This document shows positions 35,028-47,381 of a DNA stretch of 64,000 bases, in pieces. Position numbers and translations under genes: made by a program. The stretch is from Nereocystis luetkeana (Eukaryota; Sar; Phaeophyceae; Laminariales; Laminariaceae): positions 5,591,676-5,655,675 of the forward strand of contig JARUPZ010000025.1 of NCBI GenBank assembly GCA_031213475.1, in the 5' to 3' direction. Under the pieces are notes generated by a model. The model made no database searches and was not told the origin of the DNA. It was given only the letters and a program-made list of their open reading frames with translations. Each line of letters starts with the position of its first letter. The stretch's first letter is position 1.

Positions 35028-35060
<33 letters not shown>
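35028..35060. repeat. (AT)n microsatellite
   Basis: About 16 AT units at the junction of repeat copy B and the minisatellite. Confidence 0.9.
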
Positions 35061-35061
<1 letters not shown>

Positions 35062-35445
35062 TGGCGTGAACGGCAGTGCCTTCAAACGACTTACTTACTT
35101 ACTCATCGTCACGTCAGTACGTTCAAACGTGGCGTGAACGTCAGTTCCTTCAAACGACTTACTCACTCGGAGTCACGCCAGCACCTTCAAACGTGGGGTG
35201 AACGTCAGTGCCTTTAAACGACTTACTTACTCGGAATCACGTCAGCACCTTCTAACGTGGCGTGGACGTCAGTGCCTTTAAACGACTTACTGACTCGGAG
35301 TCACGTCAGTACCTTCAAATGTGGCGTGAATGTCAGAGCATTCAAACAACCTGTTTACTCCGAGTCACGTCAGTACTTGAGGGGGTGGCGTGAACGTCTC
35401 AACCTTCAAACGACTTACCTTTTTACTTGGAGTCAAACGTCAGTT
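35061..35445 (+). repeat. Minisatellite, about six units of 60-65 bp
   Basis: Units read GTGGCGTGAACGTCAGTGCC then TTCAAACGACTTACTTACTC then GGAGTCACGTCAGTACC. The unit edges vary, and the last units continue into the integrase remnant. Confidence 0.85.
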
Positions 35446-35559
35446 TCTTCAATTGACCACAGTCGGAGTGCACCAAACGTTCTTGAACGAAGTTTCACAC
35501 AGAGCGTGCAAAGATGAGTTTCGACGAAATCCTCGATTGCACAGCTGGTGTTGGGGTAT

Positions 35560-36515
35560 TGGCAGCCAACTCAAGATCTTCCATGACCGGCCGGAGCACA
35601 TGAGGCGTGAATTCAAGATCTTCCATGAGCGGCCGAACCACATGAGCCGCGAATTTGTCCAATTTCGTGGCTGAGAGGCAGCAGATGTTCTGGACGCTGA
35701 GAGGGATACTCAGGAGACAGCAGGGAGAAAAGAGCCCCAGAAGAGCGCGGCACGACGCGGCAACTCAGAGGAGTTCCTCGGGTGATCAAACGCTGGGGGG
35801 TAACAGGGTCCTGATCAAGAAGGCGACCAGCAAATGCGGAAGGGAAGGCATCCACGCGAATCGGGCGTACGAGCATTGGACCGGGGCGTAGCGAATCACT
35901 TCCGTCGAGCAGCCCGGGCTGAGCTATCAAGCGTCTATGGGAGGACGCCGGATAAAGGATCGGGTAGGTTTGTGTGTACCCCGTGCATAAGCGGCATAGG
36001 ATGCTAATAAAGCATCGCACCATTTAGATGCACGGAGCCGCAGTCGCAGTCGTGATCGCCGTAGCAGCCACCCCCGCCGTAGCAGGAGCGCCACGCAGGA
36101 GCGCAACCGTAGTAGCAGCAACCGAGCATGGCAACGGGAAGCCGCAGGGCGGGGGGGCAATCAGGGCCACCGCCTCCGCCGCCGCGGAGGGAGCGCAAAC
36201 AGCAGGCCCCGCAGGAGAAGAAGGAGGAAGAGGGGGAACAGCGTCAGGCGCAGCAACTGTGTCATTAGCAACAGCAGCAACGGCAGCCGTTGCCGAAGCC
36301 GAACCAGCAGCAGCGCCCAGCAGAAGGAGAAGCGGAAGGTGTAGGAGCCGCGTCACGACAATCGGGAATGTCTGTACGTGGCCGAAGCTCGTTAAGCGTT
36401 GAACGGACAAGGAAGGACGCGGCAGCCGGTTCGTCGAGGAGGTGGAGGGGGAGTTGCCCACGCTGTTACCGGGTACGGGCCGGGAGACCCGCTGTGCACC
36501 GACGATAGTTATGCG
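35560..36515 (+). pseudogene. Integrase C-terminus and Gag head remnants, out of order
   Basis: 35560-35960 matches the E1 integrase tail (duplicated ATCTTCCATGAGCGGCC segment, FVAERQQMF, AYEHWTG), with stops. 36025-36350 then matches the SR-rich head of E1 gag (E1 about 16860-17050), which in E1 lies upstream of pol. 36360-36515 matches the E1 3' segment. The inverted order shows a rearranged deletion derivative. Confidence 0.65.
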
Positions 36516-36529
36516 TCGGACAGGGGGGG

Positions 36530-37093
36530 TGTTGCAGCGCTACGGGCTCCAGGAGTCGCCCAGGTGGACGACAGGGTATTCTGTGATGTACGTCGACTGA
36601 CCTGACCAGTGACGCACGGAGGGTGCATCGTGTAAGGCAGCGATAAAGCCGTAGGATGGCTCACTGTCATATCGATGCAGGTATATAATGGAATGTCCCC
36701 GCCGGGGGGGGGCATTGGCTAGGTCATGGAAACCCCGTATCGGCTGTATTGGTCGATACGGGTGCTCTGTGGCCTTACCTGGGGTTAGTCAATCCCACCA
36801 AAGAACGAAAGAAACAAGTCAAACCATATCTTGTTCAAACACCGTGCATGAGTCTTGCCCACCACGTCCATGTCAGTTGCCCATCACGTGCATGTCAGTT
36901 AATCCCACGTCGCATTCGCTGAGCAATGCCAACACTCAACTCTCGTGGCGTCTGGCCACCCCGTGGCCAGAGAGGATTTAGGAGCGAGGCACGGAGGTAA
37001 TCCCCATGAGGACTCTCTCAACGAACGACAACAGCTGCCTATCGAGGTGAGACGGAGCCGATAGCGGCACACAAGAGGGGGTCAGCTGTAATA
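36530..37093 (+). repeat. 3' LTR of the second non-autonomous element
   Basis: 564 bp. Starts TGTTGCAG after a G-rich tract and ends GTAATA. It shares the short internal duplication with the LTR at 12384-12947, so these two are closer to each other than to E1. Confidence 0.85.
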
Positions 37094-38254
37094 TATATGG
37101 GTATAGTACGCGTCTGCACTGCTGCTGCCGCTGCTGCTGCCGTTGTTCTGTACGGCCTGGGTTCCTTTCGACACCGAGGCAGGTGTCTACCTTCGCTGTT
37201 TCTGGTGTGGTTTACATGGTATGCTGTTGTTGGTGATGCTGTTGCTGTTCCCGCACGTACTCGACCTTTAGCACTAAATCCAAGCCAAACCACGTACCAG
37301 GTATTCCACAATGCCATGTGATTATGCGCTACTGCGCCTACTGCCATGTGCTTTTGTGCTGCTGCTACCGCTGCTACTGCCGTTATTGTTTACAGCCTGC
37401 GTTCGTTTCCGCAACTGTGTCTACCGCCGCTGCTACTGCTGTTGTTTAAGCTGTTGTTCTCGTTGTCATCGTTGCTGTGCTCCCGCACACGAGAACACGA
37501 CTTGATGGCGCAGCCCATTGCTGCTGCAGCTGCTGCTCCTTTTCCTGCTGTAACCCCGCGGGCCTATCGTCCCTGATTCTGATTTTGTTGTGTACGCAGA
37601 CGTCGTTCGCGTTGTTGCTGTTGTAGGCCGCTTTGAGTCAGTATTTGCCGCCGCTGCTGCTGCAGCTATTTTCTATGTTGTTGTTGGCGTTGTTGTCGCT
37701 GTTCCCCCACGTTGTCGACCTTCAGCACTAAATACGAGTCACACATACATACCAGGTACTACTTTCAAGATTTTTTAAGAGAATATACGTAGCCGAACAA
37801 AATTGGACATTTTTTTTTCTTGATACGAGCTCACACCGAGACAGGGGTATAGTACGTGTATTGCCATTAGTATATGCGCTGCTTCTGTCGTTGTTGTTGT
37901 TTTCTACACGATAACCAAGTCTTTTTTTTCGAACAGTTAGTTGCCGTTGCTGTTTACAGCCTGCGTTTTTTTCCACACCGAGAAAGTTGTCTACCGCCGC
38001 TGCTGCTGTTGTTGTTCTGACATGATACCAGATAGGCGTTGAGTAAACCATCACTTTCCCATGATTTATGCTGCTCCTGCTGCTCCTTGCGTATGATTTT
38101 AATTGTTTGCTCATAGAAGTTCACTGCAACTACTTGTTAATGATACGAGTACCGCCTCTGCAACTAGTACTACTTACGTTTGCCGCCGCCATTGCCGCTG
38201 TTGTTGTTCATTCCCTCCCATTCCTATTTACCTTGCATGTTTTTTTCTTCACAG
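37094..38254 (+). repeat. Triplet-rich repeat block, part of the intron of Cys-rich family copy 2
   Basis: Dominated by CTG, TTG and GCC triplets with recurring CCCGCAC..TCGACCTTCAGCACTAAAT and TACGAGCTCACACCGAGACAGG motifs. Same modules as 50173-54133. No reliable coding. Confidence 0.65.
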
Positions 38255-39367
38255 CGCACGCCAACGCCCATTTTTGGAACTGTCTTAAGAGTCGATCTTA
38301 ACGACGAGTGTTGTTCAGTTTGTCTCGGAATTTTCCCGAACTTCCGGTCTTTTCCCCAAATATTTTCGGGAAAAGCCGACAAACTTCACCCCCCCAAAAG
38401 GTCGCCTCGAAGTGTTTTGGGTTTTTCTGGAAATTTAAGTACAAGGCCTTAGAGGATCGGGCAACCCCACCACTCGATCTGTGCCACCACTCGCGAGCGC
38501 ACAGAGCTGACAGGGGTCGTTCCTAACGTCACTCACAAGTCATGGACGAACGCAGAAGGCGCAATAGCTTTTTTTGGGCTCTCGTGGCGGAGTTCACAAG
38601 GTGACTGTACCGAAGTGGCCGACCGACTGAGCTCAGTCAAGGCAATAGCTGAGACTTTGTCGCTTTTGGCTGGAGTTGGGCGTTGTTGCGTGACGAGTTG
38701 GTGATTGATTTCACTCCCCAAGGTAACGACACCTGCGTACGAGCCAGGCCGATCACTGTGGGACCACCGCACGCATGGGTTCCGCCAGCGCAGCTGCTGC
38801 TGTAGGGACGGTTCTGTGCCGGATGGACGATTATTTTCCGAGTCAACTGGGGCACTTACTGGATAAGATTCAACCCTCGCTGAATTTGGTGAAATGCCGA
38901 AATTTGAGGAAAAAACGAAATACAATCCGTGTCGTTTAGATCGACTCTAATGATGTCGTCTCGGGCTGCCCCTGCGACTCTGCCGTCGCCGTCTCTGCCG
39001 CAATGAAAGACGTAAGGATTTGACAACATCATTCATCGCATCCCATTCCTATTTACCTTTGGTGCTTCCTGCCTCTACAGCCCACGCCAACCCCTATTTT
39101 CTAAACTGTTTTTAACGTCTTCATCAACTAATCTCGGACCAACTAAAATCTTTGTATTCAACACGTTATACATGTCTCTTTTGTGCTGTCGGTCGGTTTG
39201 TCGTCTATGATCTATTTTTGCAGGTCAGGTAGGATTGTGTCTACTGCAAAGGGACTATTAATACCATAGACAATGAGATCTTGATCGGCCGGTGCAAGCC
39301 CCCCCTGCATCGGTTGTGCTCCAAGCGCTTCAGGAAGCTCTTCATCGCCCACGTCGAGCAAGTTTAG
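38255..39367 (+). pseudogene. Cys-rich gene family, copy 2, exons B and C (broken)
   Basis: Exon B: acceptor TTCACAG, then 38255-38288, interrupted by a 659-bp transposon plus TAA duplication, and resumed at 38951-39011 with donor GTAAGG. The two parts total 95 nt, exactly the length of exon B in copy 3. Exon C: acceptor TTTTTGCAG, 39224-39367, with DCVYCKGTI and the C...H..C second half. An early TAG (third codon) replaces the Lys codon of copy 3, and the final TAG (39365-39367) matches that of copy 3. Exon A is missing, presumably lost or displaced when the LTR element inserted at 37094. It is dead as a gene, but useful as an empty-site comparison. Confidence 0.6.
38289..38947. mobile_element. 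Non-autonomous PIF/Harbinger-like DNA transposon (MITE)
   Basis: 659 bp with terminal inverted repeats GAGTCGATCTTAACGAC (left) and GAGTCGATCTAAACGAC (right, reverse complement), 17 of 20 bases equal. It is flanked by TAA on both sides (38286-38288, 38948-38950), a 3-bp TWA duplication typical of PIF/Harbinger. Removing the element and one TAA restores an exon of the same length as in copy 3. No transposase is seen inside. Confidence 0.75.
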
Positions 39368-40313
39368 GGCGAACGCCACGCAATGTTCAGCGAAAATGCT
39401 AGGGTAGAACTGGAGAAAAACTCCGCCAAGCGGGAAGGCTGTGTCGGTCGATTTCCTCGCTTCGGACTCGGACTAGATAGTCGTACTTTAAGAGTCTGTT
39501 CGGGTGTCTATCATCTTCCGGTAGAGCACCATACACAGTTGATTTGCCTTTGGTCTGCGCCTGGGGTCTGCCAGCGGGTACTTTGAGTTCAAGCGTGGGG
39601 AGCAGACTGGTTCATCTTCTTTCGGTGAAGGTTTCTTCGCCTAAGAAGAGTGTCAGGTTTAGCATCGCCTTCATCACGCTAGCTAGTGCCTCGGTGAATT
39701 TCAAGGTCGAACTGACTTTTTTGCAAACTCTTTGGGTGCTGCTGTGGACAGCGAAGGTTTTTTTTTGTTCTACCTTGGGTGTTTGGCAGGGTGCTGATTC
39801 TGTTGTTAGTAGTGATATCCGCGTTTGCGAGGGAATGTTTGCTGCTACTCCCGCCGCTTCGAGCTTTTCGGGTTCCACGCCGGCCCCGGGCCCACTGCTT
39901 GAAGACGTTTTCCCTTGAGGAATTATTGTCGCACCTGGTAGTTGGTTTGGGCGTCCGCCAAAGGTGTCGTTCGTTGTCGAACCGTCAGGTCTCGTAAGAC
40001 ACGTGTCTACTGGCGCTGCGGTTCGTCGATCAAGTGCTTACCGTCGTAATTGCATATCACGCTCATGTGGCCTTCATATCTCGTAACAGCTTTTTCGTGC
40101 ACTAGCACTGTTTTCTTGCGTCACTCTCATCTGCATGTTCTGCTACCATTTTCCTTATACTAATACTAGTACATATTTGGTTGTCAACAGCTACTGCCCT
40201 AACTGCAGCAAATACCCTGCAATTGGTGGAATAGTTCAAACCTACCCACCAAATACGTATTTCGGCAAGAGTCTCCTCCCACGCTCATGCCACTCTGAAG
40301 AAGGGAAAACTTG
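39368..40313 (+). other. Tail of Cys-rich family copy 2
   Basis: Similar to 54810-55570. Just past the TAG, coding-like similarity continues for about 30 codons (ARVELEKNSAKREGC versus ARVELEKSANKREGC). Further right the similarity is at DNA level with indels, including a GGCCCCGGGCCCACTGCT segment at 39883-39900 and 55424-55441. Confidence 0.45.
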
Positions 40314-40317
40314 TCAA

Positions 40318-40654
40318 TGTGAGATGGGTGTATCTCAGGTTCGACCTGGGTCTGCAGCAAGCTCCTCTTTCGTGTAGGGCGTAGCGTGGAGGACACGCCA
40401 GGTATATATAGGTGATGCTTGGCACAGGGAGCCAAGCAAAAGTGTCATGCGAAGCATGACACGAGTCATCTGCAATTACTTGGTGGTAGAGACAGGAAAT
40501 GCCCCGCCTCAACTACCATCAGATCTACGAAGATCTGTGACCACCTTTAGTACAAGAGTCAATATCCACGATAGCGGACGAACCCCTTTGGTCCATGCAC
40601 GATCTTGCATGGCAAGTAAATACTTCTGACGGTAGAGTCGACCTAGTACTCACA
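40318..40654 (-). repeat. 3' LTR of E2
   Basis: 337 bp with perfect short inverted ends TGTGAG...CTCACA. It has TATATATA where the other LTR has TATA. CATTCGGGGGCGA next to it on the minus strand is a likely polypurine tract. Confidence 0.85.
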
Positions 40655-40949
40655 TCGCCCCCGAATGTTTGAACGCCTTTTACTGGAGAACCCAGTAAAG
40701 GTTTCGAACATTCTAGAAGGAACGGTTTCTAGGTCCTCTACTAGTCAGACGTTTGTACTATTGTACTTGATGTATAGGATTCAACTGGTTCATTTTCACA
40801 CCACGTCATTCCCTGCGTAGTAAAAATCACGGGCTTGTGTGACTATGATAGAATTTACTACATAATTAATCAGTCATATACTAACGATGTGTCAACTACT
40901 AGTAGTGGCGGTGGGTATTTTTAATAAATATATCCATCAAGAACATTTT

Positions 40950-41500
40950 ATAACGATGGTATACGGAACCATGTATACTATGGTGTACGGAACCATGTAT
41001 ACTTACGATGGTATACAGAACCATGTGCACTATGGTGTACGGAACCATATGTATTTAATATGGTATACAAAACCATGTGTACTATGGTGTACGGAACCAT
41101 ATATATTTATCATGGTATACAAAACCATGTGTACTATGGTGTACGGAACCATGTATATTTGCTATGGTATACAAACCATTCATACCATGGTATACAAAAC
41201 CATGTGTACTTATTGATGATATACAAAATCATTCATTAAATTTTATGGTATATGAACCTTGTATGTATGTTATACTTCGAAGTATGGTATAAGAAACCAT
41301 GCATACATACTGATGGTATATACAGAACCATCTATACTATGGTTCCCGAAATCATGTATAAAAAGAGTGATTAATGGTATACAAAACCATGGTGTACAAC
41401 ACCTTGTATCACTAGTAATGGTATACAAAACCATTCATACCGAACGATGGCATAGTGGTATACAAAACCATTCATACCGAACAATGGTATGTATGTGCCT
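40950..41500. repeat. Array of ATGGT...ACCAT hairpin units in the E2 3' region
   Basis: More than a dozen units of the type ATGGTATACAAAACCAT or ATGGTGTACGGAACCAT, each a 5-bp inverted repeat around a 6-8-nt loop, with irregular spacers. Related TATAC/GTATA pairs continue to about 42400. No coding sense. Confidence 0.8.
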
Positions 41501-43092
41501 TTGACAGTATCAAGCTTTTCTCGACGTTGTACTGTGTGTATATGATACGATTGCTTGCAAACTTAGGTACACACAAGTGAAGAGAACAAATGTGCTGAAC
41601 AACAATTTCGTCAAAGGGGTGTGCATGCAGAGTGCGCAACGAACGATACAAACGTTCTGGGTGATCAACCCCCTTTTTTTTCGTTTTCTTTCAAAAGGAA
41701 AAAATAAAAACAAAATAAAAAATAAGTAAAGAAAAATCTGCATGTCTTGACGACGGTGTGGTTGTAAGAATAACGGTGCAGTATAACGGACTGCAGGTGC
41801 ATGGTGAACAATAATACAAGGACGACACGTCTCCTCAGTCAGAAAAGGCATCTTCGACTACACGAGCAGGAACGTGACCGCGATTCAGTGAATAATACTG
41901 AAATCGACTTATAACGAGTTGATAGTATACAAACTATCTATACAGTTAACGGTCTGTATAAGAGACATTCTGACAGTCATTGACAATTGACTGTAGACGG
42001 AGCACTCACGGAAGTATCGTGAAACAAACGGGGACTCATAATGTGCCCGAGGATATATTATGTGACTTTGGATTGAGCAGTTCCCGCGCACGGCTGCGTC
42101 TCCTCGGTCAAAATCCAACGGAACGATTCCGACACTACTAGAGAATACATTCTCAATGTATCCAGGAATCTCTAGTGTCTCGCACAAAGAGACGGGTGGA
42201 AAGCACACCGTGTCTCTTCCACCCAAACAATTACCAGACTTTAACGTTCATTACTTGAGTTTACGTAGTCACACACAAATGTATACTTTAAAGTATATGA
42301 ACATTGTACGCAGCTGAGCTACGGTAGTCTAATAACCCAACAATGATGCAGAAGTGTATACTCTTGGTATATGCACACCCCTGCATACTCACTGGTTGAA
42401 CGTTTCTCTCCCCCTCGTAAGTCTCAAACTCTATAATAGCAAATAAATTACAACACATAACATGCTATCTTTTCACGTGGGGCACTTCCACACGAAGAAA
42501 AAAAAACGAAACAAAAAACAACCCACACTGGTATCTCAACGATATACCGGGACACTGGCTGTTGTTGGGGTTCAGCACTTAGGTAGGTGTCTAACCATGA
42601 CTTTGTTCGTGGGCACTACTCCACCAACGGTATCTCCCAAGCATCCACAAGACAACTGCACGTGAGGTTGCGAATCACGTATTAAATGGCCCACGACTGA
42701 AAGAACGACATCTGGCCAGATATTAATATGGTCGTGGGGTGTGGTGCGACGGTACTGACTCCAAGTACTCCCAGGGCTATAGCAACGTTGACAACAACCG
42801 ATACTAGGGCTTGTGTCAGGGTGACGAGGCGACAACGTCTCGTTTACGTTTTGGTCGATCAAATGCATGCGGATCTTCAGCTAGGATCCTCGTACGATAC
42901 GCTCTGATCATCTCATGACATTGTGGCACAATATTGCCATGTCTCCAAATACCCAAACTAGATGGTTTATCTTTCACAAGAGAGTGGTATTGGAAATTAG
43001 TCAGCGAGGCTTTACCAGGACCGCGCTTATGGCTTTCAATCGCTTCAATAGCGTACGGGCCGATGTGCACGGTGAGCACGGAGCCGTCTAGG
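41501..43092. other. Gene-free E2 3' region
   Basis: Between the hairpin array and the integrase stop. No ORF with recognisable content. Further TATA-type inverted pairs occur at 41920-41950 and 42280-42370. Confidence 0.45.
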
Positions 43093-46000
43093 TCAGGTAC
43101 CGGCAACGTAGTTCCTAAAAAGAATTCGTCCAGTCAGTGCTGTCAAGTCCGGTACGGAGCTAGACGCGTCATTATGGTATGCCTTCATACGACCTAAATG
43201 AACTGATGTTTCCGCAAGTTCGCCATCTCTCGCAACACGATAAATTACGGGTGATAGTTGGGAACGTACAGTAAAGAGACCACGCCAGGGACTAATAAGT
43301 TTGGGGTTAGGCCCATCAGCAACGGTATAGGGGCGGTGTACTAACACCTGATCTCCCTGCTGATATTGCGGAAAGGACAATTTCTTGTTAGATTCTGTCT
43401 GCTTGTCGGTACGTTCCTGTAAATTGCGTCGAGCAATTTCGTAAGCGAGTTGCAGGTTTTCAACGGTACGACGGGAGTATTCTAATCGTGTTCCAGAACC
43501 AGACGTACACGGGACGCCGAGAATAATGTCAACGGGTAACGAAGCTCTACGGCCAAACATTAAAAAAATTGGGGTTTCTTCGAGCGTCTTGTTGTATGCT
43601 GTGTTGTGCGCGAGCTGAATAAACGGTAGTAATTCTGCCCAATTGTCGTATTTATCAATTACGTACATCGCCAACATGTTGTGAAAGGTTTTATGCACAC
43701 ACTCTAAGATGGAGTTGCCTTGTGGGCGGTACGCTGACGTGCGCGTCTTTTTGAACCCAAAAACGGATTGCAACTCTTTGACCAGTTCATTCTCAAACTC
43801 GGTACCTTGGTCCGAATGCAAGGTTTCCGGAGCAGAGAAAACAGAGAACACGCGTTCTACAAGAACACGGGCGATTGTGGCAGCTGGTTTGTCACTAATC
43901 GCGACCAACGCGAGAAAACGAGTCATGTGGTCAATCACGGACATGACATACTTCGAGTTATTCGACGACGATTTGTACTCTACTAAGTCAATAGCCACGC
44001 ATTGAAACGGGCGGGAAACGGGACGGTGACCAACAGGGAGCTTCGGCGTACGATGGGACGTCTTGCGGTGTTAGCACGATGAGCAGCTTTTAATGTGCTT
44101 GGCTACGTCGTTTGACATAGTGTGCAACCAATAACGATATCGGATTTTGTCGAACGTTGCTTTAAAAGCAAAATGACCACCTACCTGACGACGGTAGGTC
44201 ATGACACGAATAAACGACTAATTTCCGTAGGGCGGTCGGCACTACTAGCTGGTCACGGAACGAGCTGCGTTTGCGCAAATACCCCGGCAAATACGACCGG
44301 AATAAAACGTCTTCGTTCAAAAAATAGTGACTCATGCTGCTTTTATTTTCACCATCCGGGACGGGAACGGTAACAGGTGCTTTCAGATATTCGATATACT
44401 GACCGAAGTCGGCACTTTGTTCTTCCAGCAACTTTGCCGGGTCAAGTAACGGAAAAACAGACACTGCACTAGCAAACAATTCGCTATCATTATGCACGAT
44501 GTCGACATCTATCTATGAGGTTTTGTGAAGAGACTTGGAAGTCGCGCGGGCCTGGCTCACGGTACGGTCTATCGCTTGGAACGTTGCGACAGATGAACGC
44601 GAGGGCTGGTTCTTGCGGTAGCGGTTCTTCCTCTACTTCACCAAACAGTCGCGACAACGAGTCGGGTACTACGTTTAATTTCCCCGCTACATGTTTGGCA
44701 GTAAAGTCAAAATTTTGAAGAGCAATAGCCCAACGGGTAAGCATGTTCGAAGTAAGTGTCTTGCATGTAGTATAGGTGGGTCAGAGCTTGGTGGTCCGTA
44801 ATCACCGTAAAGTGCCTCCCAAATAAATACGGCCGCCAGTGAGCTAGTGCGAGTACAACTCCACAACACTCTTTCATCGAGGCGGAATAATGGCGTTGCC
44901 CATGCTTGAACCGTTGACTGAAATACGCAATAATGTCAAGGTCAGCCTTCGAGTCGTCGTTTTTGGACGGTTGGGCAAGAAATGCGCCAACTCCGAGCTC
45001 ACTAGCATCTACATGCACTACAAATTCACGTTCGTAATATGGAAAATTCAACACTGGAGCCGACACCAGTAAACGTTTGATGTGGGCGAACGCAGTATTT
45101 TGTGCGTTACCCCAAGCTTTTTTAAAGCGAGGACGAGTTGCAAAATCCTTACGAGTAAGATCAACAAGTGGTGCGGTAATTTCTGCAAAGTTCGGTACAA
45201 ACCGCCTCACAAAATTCAACACACCTAAAACTGAACGGGGGTCTTTGATGCACGTGGGGGTTGGTAGCTCATGGATAGCTTTGATACGATCTTCCCCGAC
45301 TGCTACTCCTTCTTCAGCAGAAATTACGTGACCTAAATATACAACAGATTTAGGACCAAACGATAATTTCGACGGCTTCAATGTGAGACCAGCTGTTTGT
45401 AACGCGACAAACATGCTTTCTTTCCAACGATTTCACATGATTCTCCCAAGTTGCGGACAATACACAAAGATCATCCATATACACGAGCAATTCGGGGATA
45501 TGTCCTAACGTTTTATGTGCCATTTCTGTTAAAAGCCACGGAGCATTACAAACACCGAACGGCATCCGTTTATAACAATACTTACCGGAATTGGTAACGA
45601 ATGCAGTAGATTCAACATGATCGGGGTGAACAGGAATTTGCCAATAGGCGCTTTGGACGTCAGCAACGCTGATGAACTAAGCGCCTCCGACCATGTCAAC
45701 GTTCTCTTCTAGATTCGCCATCGGCCATGTTTTACGGATGAGATGTTTGTTGATAGTACTCCGATAGTCTACGCAAAACCGAGGTTGCCCATCTTTACGG
45801 GCAACGATCGTCACGGGAGAGGCCCACGGACTCGAGCGCTCTTCGATGATATCATCGGCAAGCATGTCTTGAACACACTTGTTGATGATAGCTTCGGTGC
45901 GTGGGTTAGCGCGGTACGGACGGCGACTAACCGGCTTAGTATTATCAGGGAGAGAGAACGTAGCTTCGACGGTAGTACACTTGCCTAGTTCAGCTCTGGA

Positions 46001-47381
46001 CAACGATAAAACGGGACGGTACTTTGCACAAAGGTGTAAAATTATTTTTGTTGACTGCTGTTCAACGGTGAAGGTAGAGTCGACAACTGCCTTGGCCAAA
46101 GGTGCAGCAATTTCGGCACGTACGAGCGGCTGTAATTTCAGTCGGAGTCGTGGGTGTCGCTGCTACGGCATGCACGTGCAATTGAGCAGGGGACACAACG
46201 GCTACACTCGACAAATTTCCAATCTCTAATTCTACATGTAGGGCAAGGGATTCGGACGACGGATTGGCGACCTGGACGACTACGGAACCGTCAGACGCTA
46301 GCCACGTGGCTACGGTGCGAGCTACTACAACTCGCTCAAATTCAACCGGACAATCATCGCATGACATCTCGTTTTCAGAGAGTATGCGCGGTTCAATAAC
46401 AACTTCAGTATCTTGGAACGGTTTTACGTCGGTGAACGCGGTGATCACGGCGCCGTGTCGAGGACGTAAATTGATACGGTTGCGTAATTTGACAGCATCT
46501 AATTCTGCATCTTTGTGCACTGCAGCAACGGAGTGAGACACAGTGGACGTGGTCATATCTGAACGATGATCAGCAGACCGATGGGTAGCTGGGATGGAAA
46601 CGGTACTCGAGGAAAAAAATAATTGCTGATTTTTCCAGTCTAGTATAGTGCCAAACCGAGACATCACATCATTATCGAGTAATATTTGGTCCGGGCCGAG
46701 AGACGGGATAACTAGCGCATCAATACTGCGAGTAATGTCAGCCAACATGACTGACACTTTAATGAATCCCAATATCTCGAGTGGGGAGCCATTAGCTGCA
46801 CTCAGAGACATACACGACGATGGGACCGGCTCAAGTATGACTTTATATAACGTTGGGTGACGCTTCAAAAACAATAATGAAACGCATGTTATGTCGCTTG
46901 CAGTGTCGATGGTCAGATCTGGGACGAAGAGACCATTGATACTACCAGGAATACGAATTCGCTGTGATGAAAAAGAGAGAGTCAAAGACGGGTTTTTGTG
47001 GGACAGCGACGAGCTGAACCAAGAAATATTTTTCTCATTATTATTAGTACGAATGCTTCTGCCATCTACTGCTGTACTGTTCTGAACCGAACGGCGTTTC
47101 GATTTTGAATCTACTGACGCGACAACATCGTCGGTAATATCCCTCTTCTGCCCACGATCAGGTGCAGACGACGGACTATTAACAGCAGTTGTACCACTCG
47201 TACCAGACGAACTCACAGCAACCACGGGGTGCTGCGCGGAAAAACTCGTACTACTCTCTAAAGGACATACAGGCGACGCAAGAAATTGTTTAGATTTCTT
47301 TACGCCCTGTCGACTGCTTTCAACGGTAACAGCAGCCTTGCAATTCCCAAGTGTTACGGACGACAAAACATCTGGGCGTCT
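43093..47381 (-). pseudogene. pol: E2 Pol: protease, RT, RNase H, integrase (frameshifted)
   Basis: Pieces in minus-strand order. Protease 47381-46062 with LTIDTASDITCVS and later DQILLDNDVMSRFG. RT N-half from about 46140 to a TAG at 45677-45679, with PVTIVARKDGQPRFCVDYR. RT palm to 45350 with MPFGVCNAP and catalytic YMDD. RT end and RNase H 45414-44707 with VVHVDASELGVGAFLAQ and SMKECCGV, then a shift to 44744-44490. Integrase HHCC domain 44497-44070, with a TAA directly after its CxxC. Integrase core 43998-43093 with AIDLVEY, HSDQGTEFEN and GNSILECVHKT (D, D and E present). Frame changes near 46135, 45420, 44745, 44500 and 44060. Each domain is recognisable, so the element was once complete. 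Confidence 0.85.

Larger units (their letters stand above)
26170..37093 (+). mobile_element. Second non-autonomous E1 relative, with several nested insertions
   Basis: Pieces in order: the first 60 bp of a 5' LTR (26170-26229) fused by deletion to the leader, leader 26230-27145, minisatellite in inverted orientation (27150-27556), foreign DNA including a dead LINE and the 4-kb repeat copy B (27557-35025), (AT)n, minisatellite in element orientation (35061-35445), integrase and gag remnants (35460-36515), G-rich tract, full 3' LTR (36530-37093). TATATG lies on both sides (26164-26169 and 37094-37099) and may be the target duplication, though it is low in complexity. Confidence 0.65.

Noticed and set aside
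46062..47366. E2 protease ORF as a separate cellular gene
   Set aside because: It lies in the gag frame directly after TAG, is followed by RT, and has the retropepsin DTASD motif, so it is part of E2 pol.
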